DNA of 64,000 bases from Paraburkholderia susongensis (GCF_900177725.1 NZ_FXAT01000002.1:124001-188000), one strand, 5' to 3'; positions 1 through 9,679 are shown, counted from the stretch's first letter. Numbers and translations are program-made. Notes: generated by a model from the sequence alone, not told the origin.

Positions 1-2467
1 ACGTGCTCACGCTCTCAGTGGCCGTCGGGCCAGTGCCGGCTTCCGCGCTCTCGAGCGCCTGGACGATCGACTCCGGCGTGCCGGGGGCCGCGACGATCGG
101 CGCATGCGTGGAAGGCGAGCCCGGCGACGATGGGCTCGTCGGCGAAGTTGGCGTGGACGTACCGGGTGACGACGGATTCGTCGGCGCGGTTGGCGTGGAC
201 GTTTCCGGCGTTTGCGTCTCCGCCGGAATCGTATTGCGCAGATACCAGCTGTCGCTCGTCCCGGCGCTGACTCCACCCTTTGCGAGGAAATACGTGTAGG
301 CGCCCGCCTTGATCGTCCCGCCCGCGAGCGTGAACGCGCTCGCGCTTGTCGTCGCCCCGTTCGCGGCCTGCACCACCTGAATGCCGTCGATGAGCGTCGT
401 CGCGCCCGGGCCGCCCATGTTCGTCACATGCAACGTGCTCGTGCCGCTCGCCGTGCCACCGCTGACGACCAGCTTGTCCGATGGCGCGCCGTCGCCCGCC
501 AGATACGTGTTCAGCGCGATCGCCGCGTTCTGGCCGACGTAGTTGCCCGCCACCGTCAGCGTATTGCCCACGCCGCTGCCGCCGAGCTGCACGAGCCCCG
601 CGTTGGTGAGATTGCCGTTGATCTGGAAGTTGCCGGTGGGGCCGCTCGCGAGACTGGCGAGCGCGTTCGCCGCCGCGATCGTGCCATTATTCGTGACCTC
701 GCCGGTCACGCTGCCATAGCCGCCGAGCGTCGCGCCCGCCGCGACCGCGACCGGCCCGCCGCCGGACAGCGCGGCCGGATCCGCGACGCTGCCCACGATC
801 AGCGTGCCCGCGTCGACATTGGTGCCGCCCGCGTAGCTGTTGTCGGCGCCATTCAGCGCAAGCGTGCCGGAACCGAGCTTCGTGAGCGAACCCGCGCCCG
901 TGATGTTCTGCGCGAACGTGGAATCGAAGCCCTGGGTGTCGATGGTGCCGTTGTTCGCGGTGATGGACACCGCGCGGCCGGACGCGGGATCGAAGCTGCT
1001 GCCGAGTTGCAGCGTGCCGCCGTTGAACGTCAGCGCGCCCGTCGGCGTGCCCAGCGCATTGTCGGCCGCGACGGAAAGCGTGCCCTGCGTGATCGTCGTG
1101 CCGCCCGAGTACGCGTTGCCGCCCGACGCGGCGGGCGCGAGTGTCAGCGTTCCAGCGCCTGTCTTCTCCACCGCGCCCGCGCCGGAGATGAGCCCGGTGT
1201 AGGCGCCGTCGCTGTCCTGCTGGAAGCGCACGAGCCCATTGTCGGTCACGGAAAGCGGCAGGTTCGACGCATTCGCCTGCAAGGTCGCGCCGCTATTGAC
1301 GGTCGCGACGACCGTGGCGGTCGTCGTGCCGAGCGTGCCGGTGAGGTTCAGCGTGCCGCTCTGCACGAGCGCGGTCGAAAACGTGCCGGTGCCGGCCCAC
1401 GTCCAGTAGTCGCCCTGCATCGTCAGACTCTGGTAATTCACGAACGCATTCGACGCCGTGCCGCTGCCTTGCAAGCGCACGACATTGGCGCCGCCGCCGC
1501 CATCGGCCGTGCCGATGATCTGCGAGCCCGTTTGCAGGATCAGCGTGTCGTTGCCGTTGCCGTTCTTGATCGCCGTGCCGCCGCCGCCCTGAATCAGACC
1601 CGCGTTAGTGATCGTCGTATTGCCGTTGGTCGAGCGCACGCCGATGCCGTTGTTGCTGATGATCCTGCCGCCCGCCTGATTCGTGATGGTCGCCGTGAAC
1701 GAGCTGCCGAGCGTGTTCGACACCACGGCGTCGACGCTGCCGCTACTCGATGCCGTGCCGGTGGTCTGAATCGTGCCGCTGTTGACGAGCGTATCGTTGT
1801 TGCCCTGCAGGTAGACCGCCGGACTGTCCCTGCCCGCCGAAGTCAGCGTGCCGCTATTGTTGATGGTGCCGCTGCCGCCGAGCAGCGACGCCGCGCGCGC
1901 ATTGCTGCCCGAGGTCGAGACGGTGCCCGTATTGACGAGCGTATTGCCCGATGCGCCGGCATTGCTTTGCCCCCACGCGGCCGTCATGCCATACGAGTTC
2001 GCGCCGGTTGTGGTGATCCGGCCGTTGTTGACGAGTGTGTTGTTGTTGCCGTTCGCGGCGAGACCGTCGTTGTAGGCACCCGTCGTCGAGATGACGCCCG
2101 TGGCGCCGTTGGTGATCGTGTTGCCGTTGTTCACGCCGATCAGCATCGCGCCGCGGTTCGCGACGCCCGTGCCGTTGCCCGACAAGGAGAGACTGCCGTT
2201 ATTGGTGATCGCGCTCGACGTGTCGACGGAAAACGGCGTTGGCGTGCCGGGGAGCGCATAGCTGCCCGTGGCGGTGCTATCGAGATTGATCGTGACATTG
2301 GTGCTGCCCGTCACCGCCACGACGGACGGCACGCCCGTGCCGGTGCAGGTCACGGCGGTATTGCTGGCTGGTGCCGTGGACGAGCACGCTGCCCACGCAC
2401 ACACCGGCATGCTGCCGGTCAGGACAGCCCCTCCCCACACGCTCGCGCTCCACATGCTTCTTTTCAT
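1..2467 (-). CDS. Autotransporter-type adhesin, N-terminal part (partial)
   Basis: This frame stays open from an ATG at 2467 to the left edge (822 codons), so the C-terminus, where a beta-barrel would be expected, is missing. Residues 1-26 look like a signal peptide ending in CAWA. The next 350 residues are rich in short N/G/T motifs (NNGN, LVNNG, ITNNG) typical of a right-handed beta-helix passenger. Around residues 428-465 and 521-545 are autotransporter-associated repeats such as GAGAVEKTGAGTLTL and GAGSLTKLGSGTLAL. A Pro/Ser/Thr-rich linker with a 14-residue repeat follows near residues 750-785. By family this is a secreted or surface-displayed type V passenger; the ligand is unknown. It is divergent from the lysR gene at 2654, which may control it. 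The identity as an autotransporter is confident; a specific role is not claimed. Confidence 0.8.
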   Translation of the reverse strand, partial: MKRSMWSASVWGGAVLTGSMPVCAWAACSSTAPASNTAVTCTGTGVPSVVAVTGSTNVTINLDSTATGSYALPGTPTPFSVDTSSAITNNGSLSLSGNGTGVANRGAMLIGVNNGNTITNGATGVISTTGAYNDGLAANGNNNTLVNNGRITTTGANSYGMTAAWGQSNAGASGNTLVNTGTVSTSGSNARAASLLGGSGTINNSGTLTSAGRDSPAVYLQGNNDTLVNSGTIQTTGTASSSGSVDAVVSNTLGSSFTATITNQAGGRIISNNGIGVRSTNGNTTITNAGLIQGGGGTAIKNGNGNDTLILQTGSQIIGTADGGGGANVVRLQGSGTASNAFVNYQSLTMQGDYWTWAGTGTFSTALVQSGTLNLTGTLGTTTATVVATVNSGATLQANASNLPLSVTDNGLVRFQQDSDGAYTGLISGAGAVEKTGAGTLTLAPAASGGNAYSGGTTITQGTLSVAADNALGTPTGALTFNGGTLQLGSSFDPASGRAVSITANNGTIDTQGFDSTFAQNITGAGSLTKLGSGTLALNGADNSYAGGTNVDAGTLIVGSVADPAALSGGGPVAVAAGATLGGYGSVTGEVTNNGTIAAANALASLASGPTGNFQINGNLTNAGLVQLGGSGVGNTLTVAGNYVGQNAAIALNTYLAGDGAPSDKLVVSGGTASGTSTLHVTNMGGPGATTLIDGIQVVQAANGATTSASAFTLAGGTIKAGAYTYFLAKGGVSAGTSDSWYLRNTIPAETQTPETSTPTAPTNPSSPGTSTPTSPTSPSSPGSPSTHAPIVAAPGTPESIVQALESAEAGTGPTATESVST
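126..209 (-). repeat. Two tandem 42-nt repeats encoding a Pro/Ser/Thr linker
   Basis: Positions 126-167 and 168-209 are imperfect copies of a 42-nt unit within the adhesin gene. On the coding strand they give 14-residue units of the type PGTSTPTSPTSPSS. They form a flexible linker and are likely to vary in copy number between strains. Confidence 0.75.
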
Positions 2468-2653
2468 TCTCTCGTCCTCGACGTTGAGCGATCCGGTTGC
2501 AATCTGGCACGTGTTCGGGTTATAGCATCCCTTTACGCGATCGCAAAACGGCTCCGGCGCGCCGTGCAGGGGCAATCGACGACCACCGGTAAAATAGACC
2601 GCCCTTGCCATCGCGCGTCATTTTTTCCTCGACCCCATACCTTGAAACGTAAA

Positions 2654-3589
2654 ATGCCGGCGCTCAACGCGCTGAAAGCCTTCGAAGTGGCGGGCCGCAC
2701 AGGCAGCTTCACGCGCGCCGCGGAACTGCTGAACGTCACGCAAAGCGCGGTCAGCCGGCAAGTCCGGCAACTCGAGGCGCAACTGGGCGAGACGCTGCTG
2801 CTGCGTCACCATCATCATCTGGAACTGTCGGCGGCCGGCCGCGTTCTGCTGCAGGCGCTGCAGCAGTCGTTCGACCGCATCGAACTCACGGTGCGCGGCC
2901 TGCAGGAGAAAACCCACCGCAACCGGCTACGCCTGAATGCGCCGCCGACCTTCACGAGCCGCTGGTTGATGCCTCGCCTCGGGCGTCTGCGCGATGCGCA
3001 TCCGCATCTCGAACTGAGCTTGTCCACGCGGCTCGACGACAAGCTTGCCGAGTCCGGTGTGCTCGACTGCGCGATCCGTTTCGGCAATGGGGAATGGGAA
3101 GACGTCGACAGCCAGTTGCTGATGCACGAACGACACATTGCCGTGTGCGCGCCCGCGCTGCTCGCGCGCGAATCCGGACGCGCGGGCATCGATCTGAACC
3201 AGTTCACGCTGCTGCACGTGCTCGCGAGCGCCGATCAGCGCTATCTGACCTGGCAGCACTGGCTGAAGGCGGCGGGCATCGAAAACGTCGACACAGACGG
3301 CGGCTATGAATTCGACCTGCTCGATCATGCGATCCGCGCGGCGGTCGACGGGCTCGGCGTGACGATCGCCGATCGTCACATGATCGCGCACGAACTCGCG
3401 ACGGGCCAGCTCGTGCAGGTGCTCAACGTGCACGTCGACGGACATCAGTCGTACTGGTTCGTCACGCGCGACAAGCAGGACGTGCTGCCGCACGTCGCGC
3501 TGTTTCGCGACTGGCTGCGCCAGGAGATCTGGCTCACCACGCGCTCGCTCGATGTGTCGGAGCCGGCGCCGCTCGGGGTGGTGAAGTGA
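2654..3589 (+). CDS. LysR-family transcriptional regulator, GcvA-like
   Basis: A 311-residue protein of standard LysR length. Residues 1-64 form the winged helix-turn-helix (MPALNALKAFEVAGRTGSF, then RAAELLNVTQSAVSRQVRQL), which is the GcvA-type opening. Residues 90-295 are the periplasmic-binding-protein-like effector domain. A run of four histidines follows the HTH (LLRHHHHLE). The open frame extends far upstream, but only as antisense of the adhesin gene, so the ATG at 2654 is taken as the start. The gene is divergent from the adhesin (186-bp gap) and convergent with the GMC oxidoreductase gene (16-bp gap). It could regulate the adhesin or the catabolic operon. The ligand is not predictable. 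Confidence 0.88.
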   Translation: MPALNALKAFEVAGRTGSFTRAAELLNVTQSAVSRQVRQLEAQLGETLLLRHHHHLELSAAGRVLLQALQQSFDRIELTVRGLQEKTHRNRLRLNAPPTFTSRWLMPRLGRLRDAHPHLELSLSTRLDDKLAESGVLDCAIRFGNGEWEDVDSQLLMHERHIAVCAPALLARESGRAGIDLNQFTLLHVLASADQRYLTWQHWLKAAGIENVDTDGGYEFDLLDHAIRAAVDGLGVTIADRHMIAHELATGQLVQVLNVHVDGHQSYWFVTRDKQDVLPHVALFRDWLRQEIWLTTRSLDVSEPAPLGVVK

Positions 3590-3605
3590 GGTGAAGTGAA
3601 GCCCG

Positions 3606-5273
3606 CTAGGCGGCCGCGGCCGCGGCCAGCTCCGCCGCGCTCGCCTCGCGCGCGGCTTCGGCTGCCACATCCTCGAGAATCATGTCGGCGCCCTTCTCCG
3701 CGACCATCATCGTCGGCGCATTGATATTGCCCGACGTGATGTTCGGGAAGATCGACGCGTCGACGACCCGCAGCCCCGCGATGCCGTGCACGCGCAAACG
3801 CGCGTCGACGACCGAGGTGCGCGGATCGTCGCCCATCGCGCAAGAGCCGCACAGGTGGTAAATCGATCCCGACTGCTCGCGGAAATACTGCAGAAAACCT
3901 TCGCGCGTATTCACCTGCGGCCCCGGCGAAATTTCCTCGAGCGTAATCGCCTGCAAGGCCGGCGACGCCATGATCTTGCGCACCAGTTCGCAGCCCTGAA
4001 CGACCTCATCGAGATCCTTCTGCGTCGTCAACGCGTTGATGCGGATTTTCGCGGCGTCTTCCGCGCGATTCGACGCGATCTCGATCGAACCGCGGCTCGT
4101 CGGCCGGCACGGGTTGAAGGCCAGCAGAAAGCCCGAGTACGGCTCGGGTTCGAGGCTCGCCTTGCTGCTCTTCGGAATCCGGTAGGACAACGGATTGAAA
4201 TACAACTGCAGGTTCGGCAACGCCTCGCCTTCGCTGCCCTTGAAGAAGCCGCCCGACTGGTTCACGCTCATCGCGAGCGGTCCCTTGCGGGTCAGCAGAT
4301 ATTGCAGACCGAGCTTGAGCTTGCCGAGAAGCGGCCGCATCTCGTCGTTCAGCGTCTTCACGCTCGAGCGGTAGTAGAAGCTCACGCACAGATGGTCCTG
4401 CAGGTTCTGACCGACCGCCGGCAGTTCCTTCACGAGCGCGATGCGATGCTGCGTGAGCAGTTCGCTCGCGCCGACGCCCGACAGTTGCAGCAGCTTCGGC
4501 GAATCGACCGCGCCCGCCGCGAGGATCACTTCGCGGTTCGCCATGAATTGCCGTGCAACGCCGTTCTGCGTCACGCTCACGCCGATCGCTCGCTGCTGTC
4601 CGTCGAACAGCACGCGCTGCACGAGCACCTCGCGCTCGACGCTCAGATTGCGGCGCGACAGCACCGGATGCAGATATTCGAAGCTGCTCGACGAACGCTG
4701 CCCGTTGCGCGTATTCACGTCGTAGATGCCGGCGCCTTCGAATTGCGCGCCGTTGAAATCGTCGTTGCGCTGGTAGCCGGCCTGGTCACAGCCTTTCAGG
4801 AACACGCGACAGATCGGATGCACGGTGTCCTTCATCGGCGAAATGCGGATCGGACCGTCCGCGCCGTGATGGTCCGTGTTGCCGAGCGGATGCGATTCGA
4901 GCTTGCGGAAGTACGGCAGCACGTCGCGAAACGCCCAGCCCGCATTGCCGGCGGCGGCCCAGTCGTCGAAATCGCGCGGCTGGCCGCGCACGAAGATCAT
5001 CGCGTTGATCGAGCCCGAGCCGCCCTGCACCTTGCCGCGCGGGCAATAGATCGGCCGGTTGGCGAGTTCCTTTTCGGGCTCGCTGTAGTACATCCAGTTA
5101 TAGGTCTCGTTGTAGTAGGTCTTCGTGAAGCCCACCGGAATCCTGAACCAGAACGAGTCGTCCTTGCCGCCCGCTTCGAGCAGCAGCACTGAATACTGGC
5201 CCGACGCCGACAGGCGATTCGCGAGAATGCAGCCCGCCGAACCCGCGCCGACGATGATGTAGTCGTAATTCAT
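3606..5273 (-). CDS. GMC-family FAD-dependent alcohol/choline dehydrogenase
   Basis: A 555-residue glucose-methanol-choline oxidoreductase. The FAD-binding motif [13 protein letters not shown] is at residues 8-20, the first GMC signature ([18 protein letters not shown]) near residues 78-95 and the second ([15 protein letters not shown]) near 254. The C-terminal active-site His is in [10 protein letters not shown], and the substrate-side Asn is in GNINAPT. The last residues are a poly-alanine tail. It would oxidise a primary or secondary alcohol to a carbonyl with an FAD cofactor. It is the last gene of the minus-strand operon with the dehydratase, MFS carrier and aldehyde dehydrogenase. An alcohol-to-aldehyde-to-acid sequence with AldA is plausible, but the substrate is unknown. 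Confidence 0.9.
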   Translation of the reverse strand: MNYDYIIVGAGSAGCILANRLSASGQYSVLLLEAGGKDDSFWFRIPVGFTKTYYNETYNWMYYSEPEKELANRPIYCPRGKVQGGSGSINAMIFVRGQPRDFDDWAAAGNAGWAFRDVLPYFRKLESHPLGNTDHHGADGPIRISPMKDTVHPICRVFLKGCDQAGYQRNDDFNGAQFEGAGIYDVNTRNGQRSSSSFEYLHPVLSRRNLSVEREVLVQRVLFDGQQRAIGVSVTQNGVARQFMANREVILAAGAVDSPKLLQLSGVGASELLTQHRIALVKELPAVGQNLQDHLCVSFYYRSSVKTLNDEMRPLLGKLKLGLQYLLTRKGPLAMSVNQSGGFFKGSEGEALPNLQLYFNPLSYRIPKSSKASLEPEPYSGFLLAFNPCRPTSRGSIEIASNRAEDAAKIRINALTTQKDLDEVVQGCELVRKIMASPALQAITLEEISPGPQVNTREGFLQYFREQSGSIYHLCGSCAMGDDPRTSVVDARLRVHGIAGLRVVDASIFPNITSGNINAPTMMVAEKGADMILEDVAAEAAREASAAELAAAAAA

Positions 5274-5346
5274 GCTCTATGTCGCCACACGGCGCTCTAT
5301 CGATTGAATGGGTTTGCACGCGTGCGAACGCGGGCAGGAGAAATCC

Positions 5347-6564
5347 TCACCCCCTCGCCGGCGCGAGGTCTTTCACGTCGGCCGGTTGCGCGGCCATCTG
5401 CAGATGCAGCCGCTCGCCCGTGTACGGCGTGTGCTGCCTGACGACTTCCATGTTCAGTTCGACGCCGAGCCCCGGTTCGCGCGACGGAATGATGTAGCCG
5501 TCTTCCCATTGAATCGGCTTTTTCAGCACGGCCGCGTGAAAGCCGTCCCACGTGCCGATGCTTTCCTGAATCAGGAAGTTCGGCGTGCAGGCCGCGAGCT
5601 GGATGCTGGCCGCCGCGCCGACCGGCCCGTTGTACAGATGCGGCGCGATCTGCGCGTAATAGACTTCGGCCAGCGTCGCGACTTTCTTCGCTTCGAGCAG
5701 GCCGCCCACGCGCGCGACGTTCAGTTGCAGGATCGAGGCGGCGCCCGCTTCGAGCAGCTTGAAGAATTCGTACTTGGTGGTGAGGCGCTCGCCCGCCGCG
5801 ACCGGAATGCTCGTGTGCCGCGCGACCTGCGCCATCGCGCCTTCCTGCCCCGGCGGCACCGGCTCCTCGAACCAGAGTGGATCGTATTTCTCGAGCCGCT
5901 TCGCGAGCCGGATCGCCGAGGACGGCGCCATCTGCCCATGCGTGCCGAACAGCAGGTCGGCCTTGCTGCCGACGGCCTCGCGCACGCGGCGGCAGAACGT
6001 CTCGCAGCGATCGAGCACGTCGAGCGAAAGCTGATGGCCGGAATACGCGGTGTACGGCCCCGCCGGATCGAACTTCACCGCGGTGAAGCCGAGCTTGACG
6101 TTTTGCGCCGCGCATTCGGCGGCGAGATCGGGGTCGTCGTAGTCGTATTCGCCGCGGCTGTTCTTCGGATACAGGTAGGTGTAAGAACGCAGGCGCGGAT
6201 TCACGATGCCGCCCAGCAACTCATACACAGGCTTGCCGGCCGCCTTGCCGATGATGTCCCAGCACGCCATTTCGAGGCCGCTCACGACGCCCATCATGGT
6301 CAGATCGGGGCGCTGCGTGAAGCCGCTCGAATACGCTTCGCGCCACAGACGCTCGACATGATGCGGATCGTGGTCGAGCAGGTAGCGGCTGAACACGTCG
6401 TCGATGATGTGGACCATCGCTTTCGGATGGAACGTCGCCGAATAGATTTCGCCGACGCCTTCGATGCCGCAATCGGTCTTGAGCGTGACGAAGATCCAGT
6501 ACATGCCGCCGACGTGCGGCGGCGGTACGGCGACGATATGCGTTTCAAGCGAGACGACTTTCAT
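5347..6564 (-). CDS. Enolase-superfamily (mandelate racemase/MLE-like) sugar-acid dehydratase
   Basis: A 405-residue protein with the N-terminal capping domain (residues 1-125) and the TIM barrel of the mandelate racemase group. Visible active-site strands are AVKFDP (strand 2 Lys), FGTHGQ, WFEEP (metal Glu), AGERL (metal Glu) and APHLYNGP (strand 7 His). Known sugar-acid dehydratases of this superfamily carry D-x-H-G at the third strand. Here it reads G-T-H-G, so the first metal ligand is not where expected. The likely reaction is dehydration or cycloisomerisation of an acid sugar; the substrate cannot be named. The gene abuts the MFS gene directly (stop at 6565, start at 6564), so the two are translationally coupled. 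Confidence 0.85.
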   Translation of the reverse strand: MKVVSLETHIVAVPPPHVGGMYWIFVTLKTDCGIEGVGEIYSATFHPKAMVHIIDDVFSRYLLDHDPHHVERLWREAYSSGFTQRPDLTMMGVVSGLEMACWDIIGKAAGKPVYELLGGIVNPRLRSYTYLYPKNSRGEYDYDDPDLAAECAAQNVKLGFTAVKFDPAGPYTAYSGHQLSLDVLDRCETFCRRVREAVGSKADLLFGTHGQMAPSSAIRLAKRLEKYDPLWFEEPVPPGQEGAMAQVARHTSIPVAAGERLTTKYEFFKLLEAGAASILQLNVARVGGLLEAKKVATLAEVYYAQIAPHLYNGPVGAAASIQLAACTPNFLIQESIGTWDGFHAAVLKKPIQWEDGYIIPSREPGLGVELNMEVVRQHTPYTGERLHLQMAAQPADVKDLAPARG

Positions 6565-7923
6565 TTACACACCTTCCTTTCGTTTGAGCATGTTTCTGAG
6601 CGCGAGCCCGGCCACACCGCCCGCCGCCGCCATGACGGCCACATAGCCGAAGTACAGCTGGTAGCCGAAGACGCCCGGGAACGTTTGCGTCAGATAGCCG
6701 TTGATGAGCGGCAGGAACACGTCCGGCGAATAGCCGAGCACCGAGATCAGACCGATCGCGAGCCCCATGGTCGCGGCCGGAACATTGCAGCGATCGAGCA
6801 GCGACCAGTAGAGGCCGCGAATCGCGTACGTCAGGATGCCGATGAACAGCACGAGCACAACCAGCAGCACGTGGCTCGCGATACGCGGCGCCGCCATCAG
6901 GCCGACGAGCGACAGCGCGGCGAGAAAGAGCGCGATCACGAGCACCGAGATTTTCGAATAACGGTCGCCGAGAAAACCGCCGCCAATGCCGCCGATGGGC
7001 CGCATCCACAGCTTGAGCGTGGTGATCGTGCCGGCCATCACGACGGAGAGCCCCACTTCGCCTTCATGCAGATAGGCCGAGAAGCTGTAGGTCGCCCAGA
7101 ACACCTGATAGCCGCAGAACACGATTGCGGCGACGAGCCACAGTTCGGGAATCTTCGCGAGCGTCGCGAGATCGACGAGCACGTTGTTGCGCTGGCGCGT
7201 GGCGCCGCCAGGTTCGCCATGACCCGGGGCATCATCTGCGGCATGACCTGTAGCCTCTTGCGCGCCTGACTGATCCTTGACGAGCGCCAGCAGCACGCCG
7301 AGCGCGATGCACAGAAACGCGTACAGATAGACCACCATCCTGAAGCCGACCGCCACCGGTTCGCCGCGCGTCTGCGTGATCCATGCGAACAGCGTGATCG
7401 CGATCGTCGCGAGCATCGCTTCGATCAGGCCGCGCCCGCCGTCGAGCAGGCCGAAGAAGCGGCCCTGCTCGTCCTTGCCCGCGATCATGTTGACGCGTTT
7501 GATGACGGCGGCCCAGAACGTCAAGCCGGTCGACAAACCCCAGCCGCCGAAGATCAGCATCAGCATGGAGAACGACGGCGCGGTCGAATACCAGAGCCCT
7601 AGCGCGCCGGTCGCGATCAGCGAAAAGCAGATCAGAAGACGCGGTGCGATCCTGTCGGCGAGCCAGCCGCTCGGCAGATAGCTGAGCAGAAAGATCGTGC
7701 CGAGCGACGAGTACAGATAGCCGAGCTGACTATCGGTGATGTGGAACACTTCGAGCATCGTCGGCTGATAAACCTGCCGCAGATACAGGATCGGATAGAT
7801 CGCGCCGGCGGCGAGCACCAGCAACGCGAGTTGCAGATAGCGCCGCCCTTTGCTGTTTTGCGCGGCGGCCAAGGCGTCGTTCGATGCGAGCGGCGCGGCG
7901 GTTTGAACAGACTGGGATGACAC
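6565..7923 (-). CDS. MFS transporter, probable sugar-acid importer
   Basis: A 452-residue hydrophobic protein with about 12 membrane segments. The MFS A-motif region GWLADRIAPRLL follows TM2. A polar cytoplasmic loop near residues 225-250 carries Gly/Glu/His residues. The start is a GTG at 7923 with a strong upstream GAGGAG seven bases away. It sits between the aldehyde dehydrogenase and the dehydratase in the same direction, which suggests it imports the operon's substrate. A perfect 6-bp hairpin (7950-7964) lies in the gap to the aldehyde dehydrogenase gene and could tune expression of the distal genes. Confidence 0.87.
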   Translation of the reverse strand: MSSQSVQTAAPLASNDALAAAQNSKGRRYLQLALLVLAAGAIYPILYLRQVYQPTMLEVFHITDSQLGYLYSSLGTIFLLSYLPSGWLADRIAPRLLICFSLIATGALGLWYSTAPSFSMLMLIFGGWGLSTGLTFWAAVIKRVNMIAGKDEQGRFFGLLDGGRGLIEAMLATIAITLFAWITQTRGEPVAVGFRMVVYLYAFLCIALGVLLALVKDQSGAQEATGHAADDAPGHGEPGGATRQRNNVLVDLATLAKIPELWLVAAIVFCGYQVFWATYSFSAYLHEGEVGLSVVMAGTITTLKLWMRPIGGIGGGFLGDRYSKISVLVIALFLAALSLVGLMAAPRIASHVLLVVLVLFIGILTYAIRGLYWSLLDRCNVPAATMGLAIGLISVLGYSPDVFLPLINGYLTQTFPGVFGYQLYFGYVAVMAAAGGVAGLALRNMLKRKEGV

Positions 7924-8029
7924 GTGAGCGCTCCTCGGAGACGCAGCACCGGTCCGCCGGACCGCCGGGTCTCCATCATGTTGTTATGGGTTGTGATGAA
8001 TCGGGCAAAGACGCGTGTTGCGCGCGTCC

Positions 8030-9454
8030 TCAATACTTCATGACCACGAGACGGGTCTGCGTGAATTCGAGCATGCCGTGCTTGCCGTCGTCGCCGCCGA
8101 GCCCCGAGCGTTTCCAGCCGGCATGAAAGCCCTGATACGGATCGGCCGGCGTGCGGTTCACGTACAGCTCGCCCGCTTCGATGCCGTTGGCGATCTTCAT
8201 CGCGGCGCGATAGTTCTCGGTGTACAGCACCGACGACAAACCGAACTGATGATCGTTAGCCATCTCGAGCGCTTCGTCGAGCGTGCGGTATTTGACGACC
8301 GGCATGATCGGGCCGAAGGTTTCTTCCTGGATGATTTCCATGTCCTGACGGCAGTTCGTGAGCAGCGTCGGCGGATAGAAGAAGCCGTCGCCAGCGGGCA
8401 CCTTGCCGCCGGTTTCGAGCGTGGCGCCATCGGCCACCGCGCGCTCGACCATCGCGTGAATCGACTGGCGCGATGCTTCGTTGACGAGCGGACCCATCAG
8501 CGAAGGCTGCGTGCCGCGATCGCCGCACTCGACCGCGCTCATGTGTTTCTTCAGCAACGCGACGAAGCGGTCATGCACGCTCTCCTGCACGTAGACGCGT
8601 TCGATCGCGGTGCAAAGCTGGCCGCAGTGGGTGGTTTTCGACGCGACGAGTTCGCGCGCGGCCTTCTCGAGATCGGCGTCGGCTTCGATGATCGCGGGGG
8701 TCTTGCCGCCGAGTTCGAGCGACGGCTTAGCGATATTCGCCTTGCAGTAGTCGAGCACCTTGCGGCCCGCGCCGACGCTGCCCGTCAGCGTAATCATGCC
8801 GACCTTCGGATGCGTGCAGAACGCCTCGGCGGTGGCGTGGCTCATCGCGAGAATGTTCACGACACCCGCGGGCATGCCGGCCTGCTGCACGGCCTTGGCG
8901 ATTTCGAACGCCGAGCTCGGCGTGTTGTTGCTCGGCCGCACGACGACGGTGTTGCCGGCGATCAGCGCGGGCGCCACCTTGCGCATGAAGGTATAGACCG
9001 GGTAGTTGAACGGAATCAGGCAGGCGACGACACCGATCGGTTCGCGATGCAGCACGAGGTTTTCGTCAGGCGAGTCGCTCGGGATCACTTCGCCTTCGAT
9101 GCGCCGCGCCCATTCCGCGTGATAGCGCGTGATCTGGCCGGCGTAGATTGCCTCGTTCGTGGCGTCGGCGACGCTCTTGCCCGATTCGAGCGCGAGCGCC
9201 GCGCCGATGGCCGGCGCGCATTCGGTCAGCGCGTCGGCGAGCTTGTGCAGGTGGACCGCGCGCTCGACGGCCGGCAGTTTGCGCCACGCTTTCTGCGCGC
9301 TGGCCGCGGCGTCGACGGCGGCCAGCGCCTCGGCCTCGGTCGCGCCGCTCACGTGCGCGATCACGGCGCCGGTGGCTGGATTGAGTACGGCAATCCGTTC
9401 GTCGCTCGCGGGTTCGATGAAGCGGCCGTTAGCAAAATTCCGGTCGAGTCGCAT
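8030..9454 (-). CDS. NAD-dependent aldehyde dehydrogenase, AldA-like
   Basis: A 474-residue aldehyde dehydrogenase. The general base is Glu247 in LELGGK and the catalytic thiol is Cys281 in GQLCTAIERV. The 34-residue spacing and the ERVYV sequence resemble lactaldehyde/glycolaldehyde dehydrogenase AldA. The NAD motif LTGSVGAG is near residues 220-230. The frame is open upstream, but the ATG at 9454 is chosen because AGGAGA lies just before it and the next residues (RLDRNFANGRFIEP) match the family start. It is the first gene of the catabolic operon and is divergent from the porin gene. It would oxidise an aldehyde to the acid that the dehydratase then uses. Confidence 0.9.
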   Translation of the reverse strand: MRLDRNFANGRFIEPASDERIAVLNPATGAVIAHVSGATEAEALAAVDAAASAQKAWRKLPAVERAVHLHKLADALTECAPAIGAALALESGKSVADATNEAIYAGQITRYHAEWARRIEGEVIPSDSPDENLVLHREPIGVVACLIPFNYPVYTFMRKVAPALIAGNTVVVRPSNNTPSSAFEIAKAVQQAGMPAGVVNILAMSHATAEAFCTHPKVGMITLTGSVGAGRKVLDYCKANIAKPSLELGGKTPAIIEADADLEKAARELVASKTTHCGQLCTAIERVYVQESVHDRFVALLKKHMSAVECGDRGTQPSLMGPLVNEASRQSIHAMVERAVADGATLETGGKVPAGDGFFYPPTLLTNCRQDMEIIQEETFGPIMPVVKYRTLDEALEMANDHQFGLSSVLYTENYRAAMKIANGIEAGELYVNRTPADPYQGFHAGWKRSGLGGDDGKHGMLEFTQTRLVVMKY

Positions 9455-9577
9455 GCCTGTCTCCTGAATGCCCGGTGCTCGAACCGCAGGTTTGCGGCTA
9501 TCGCATCGATGCCAAAGTTGCATGAACGGAATTTTTCTCCGGGTCAATATCGGCCGCAAGCGAGGAATTCGCGGGAC

Positions 9578-9600
9578 AAACATGCGAAAAAATCATGTTT
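9578..9600. promoter_or_regulatory. Inverted repeat, candidate operator (1 of 2)
   Basis: AAACATG and CATGTTT are perfect 7-nt arms around a 9-nt A-rich spacer. The element lies in the 225-bp divergent gap between aldA-like and porin genes. It could be an operator for a local regulator; no binding protein can be named. Confidence 0.45.
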
Positions 9601-9605
9601 ATCCA

Positions 9606-9629
9606 GGGATCAGCCGTATACGCGATCCC
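9606..9629. promoter_or_regulatory. Inverted repeat, candidate operator (2 of 2)
   Basis: GGGATC and GATCCC arms flank a 12-nt spacer with CGTATACG at its centre. It starts 6 nt after the first inverted repeat, in the same divergent promoter region, about 50 bp before the porin start codon. Confidence 0.4.
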
Positions 9630-9679
9630 CATCCCAAATTGCAGAATCCGGCCTTCTCGCCAACAGTCCGGAGCATCCA

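Noticed and set aside
126..209. CRISPR-like repeat array
   Set aside because: The two units are directly adjacent without spacers and lie in frame inside a coding sequence.
212..2653. Long plus-strand open frame running into the lysR gene
   Set aside because: It is antisense of the adhesin, rich in Arg/Ala as expected for the complementary frame of GC-rich coding DNA; only the part from 2654 has LysR features.
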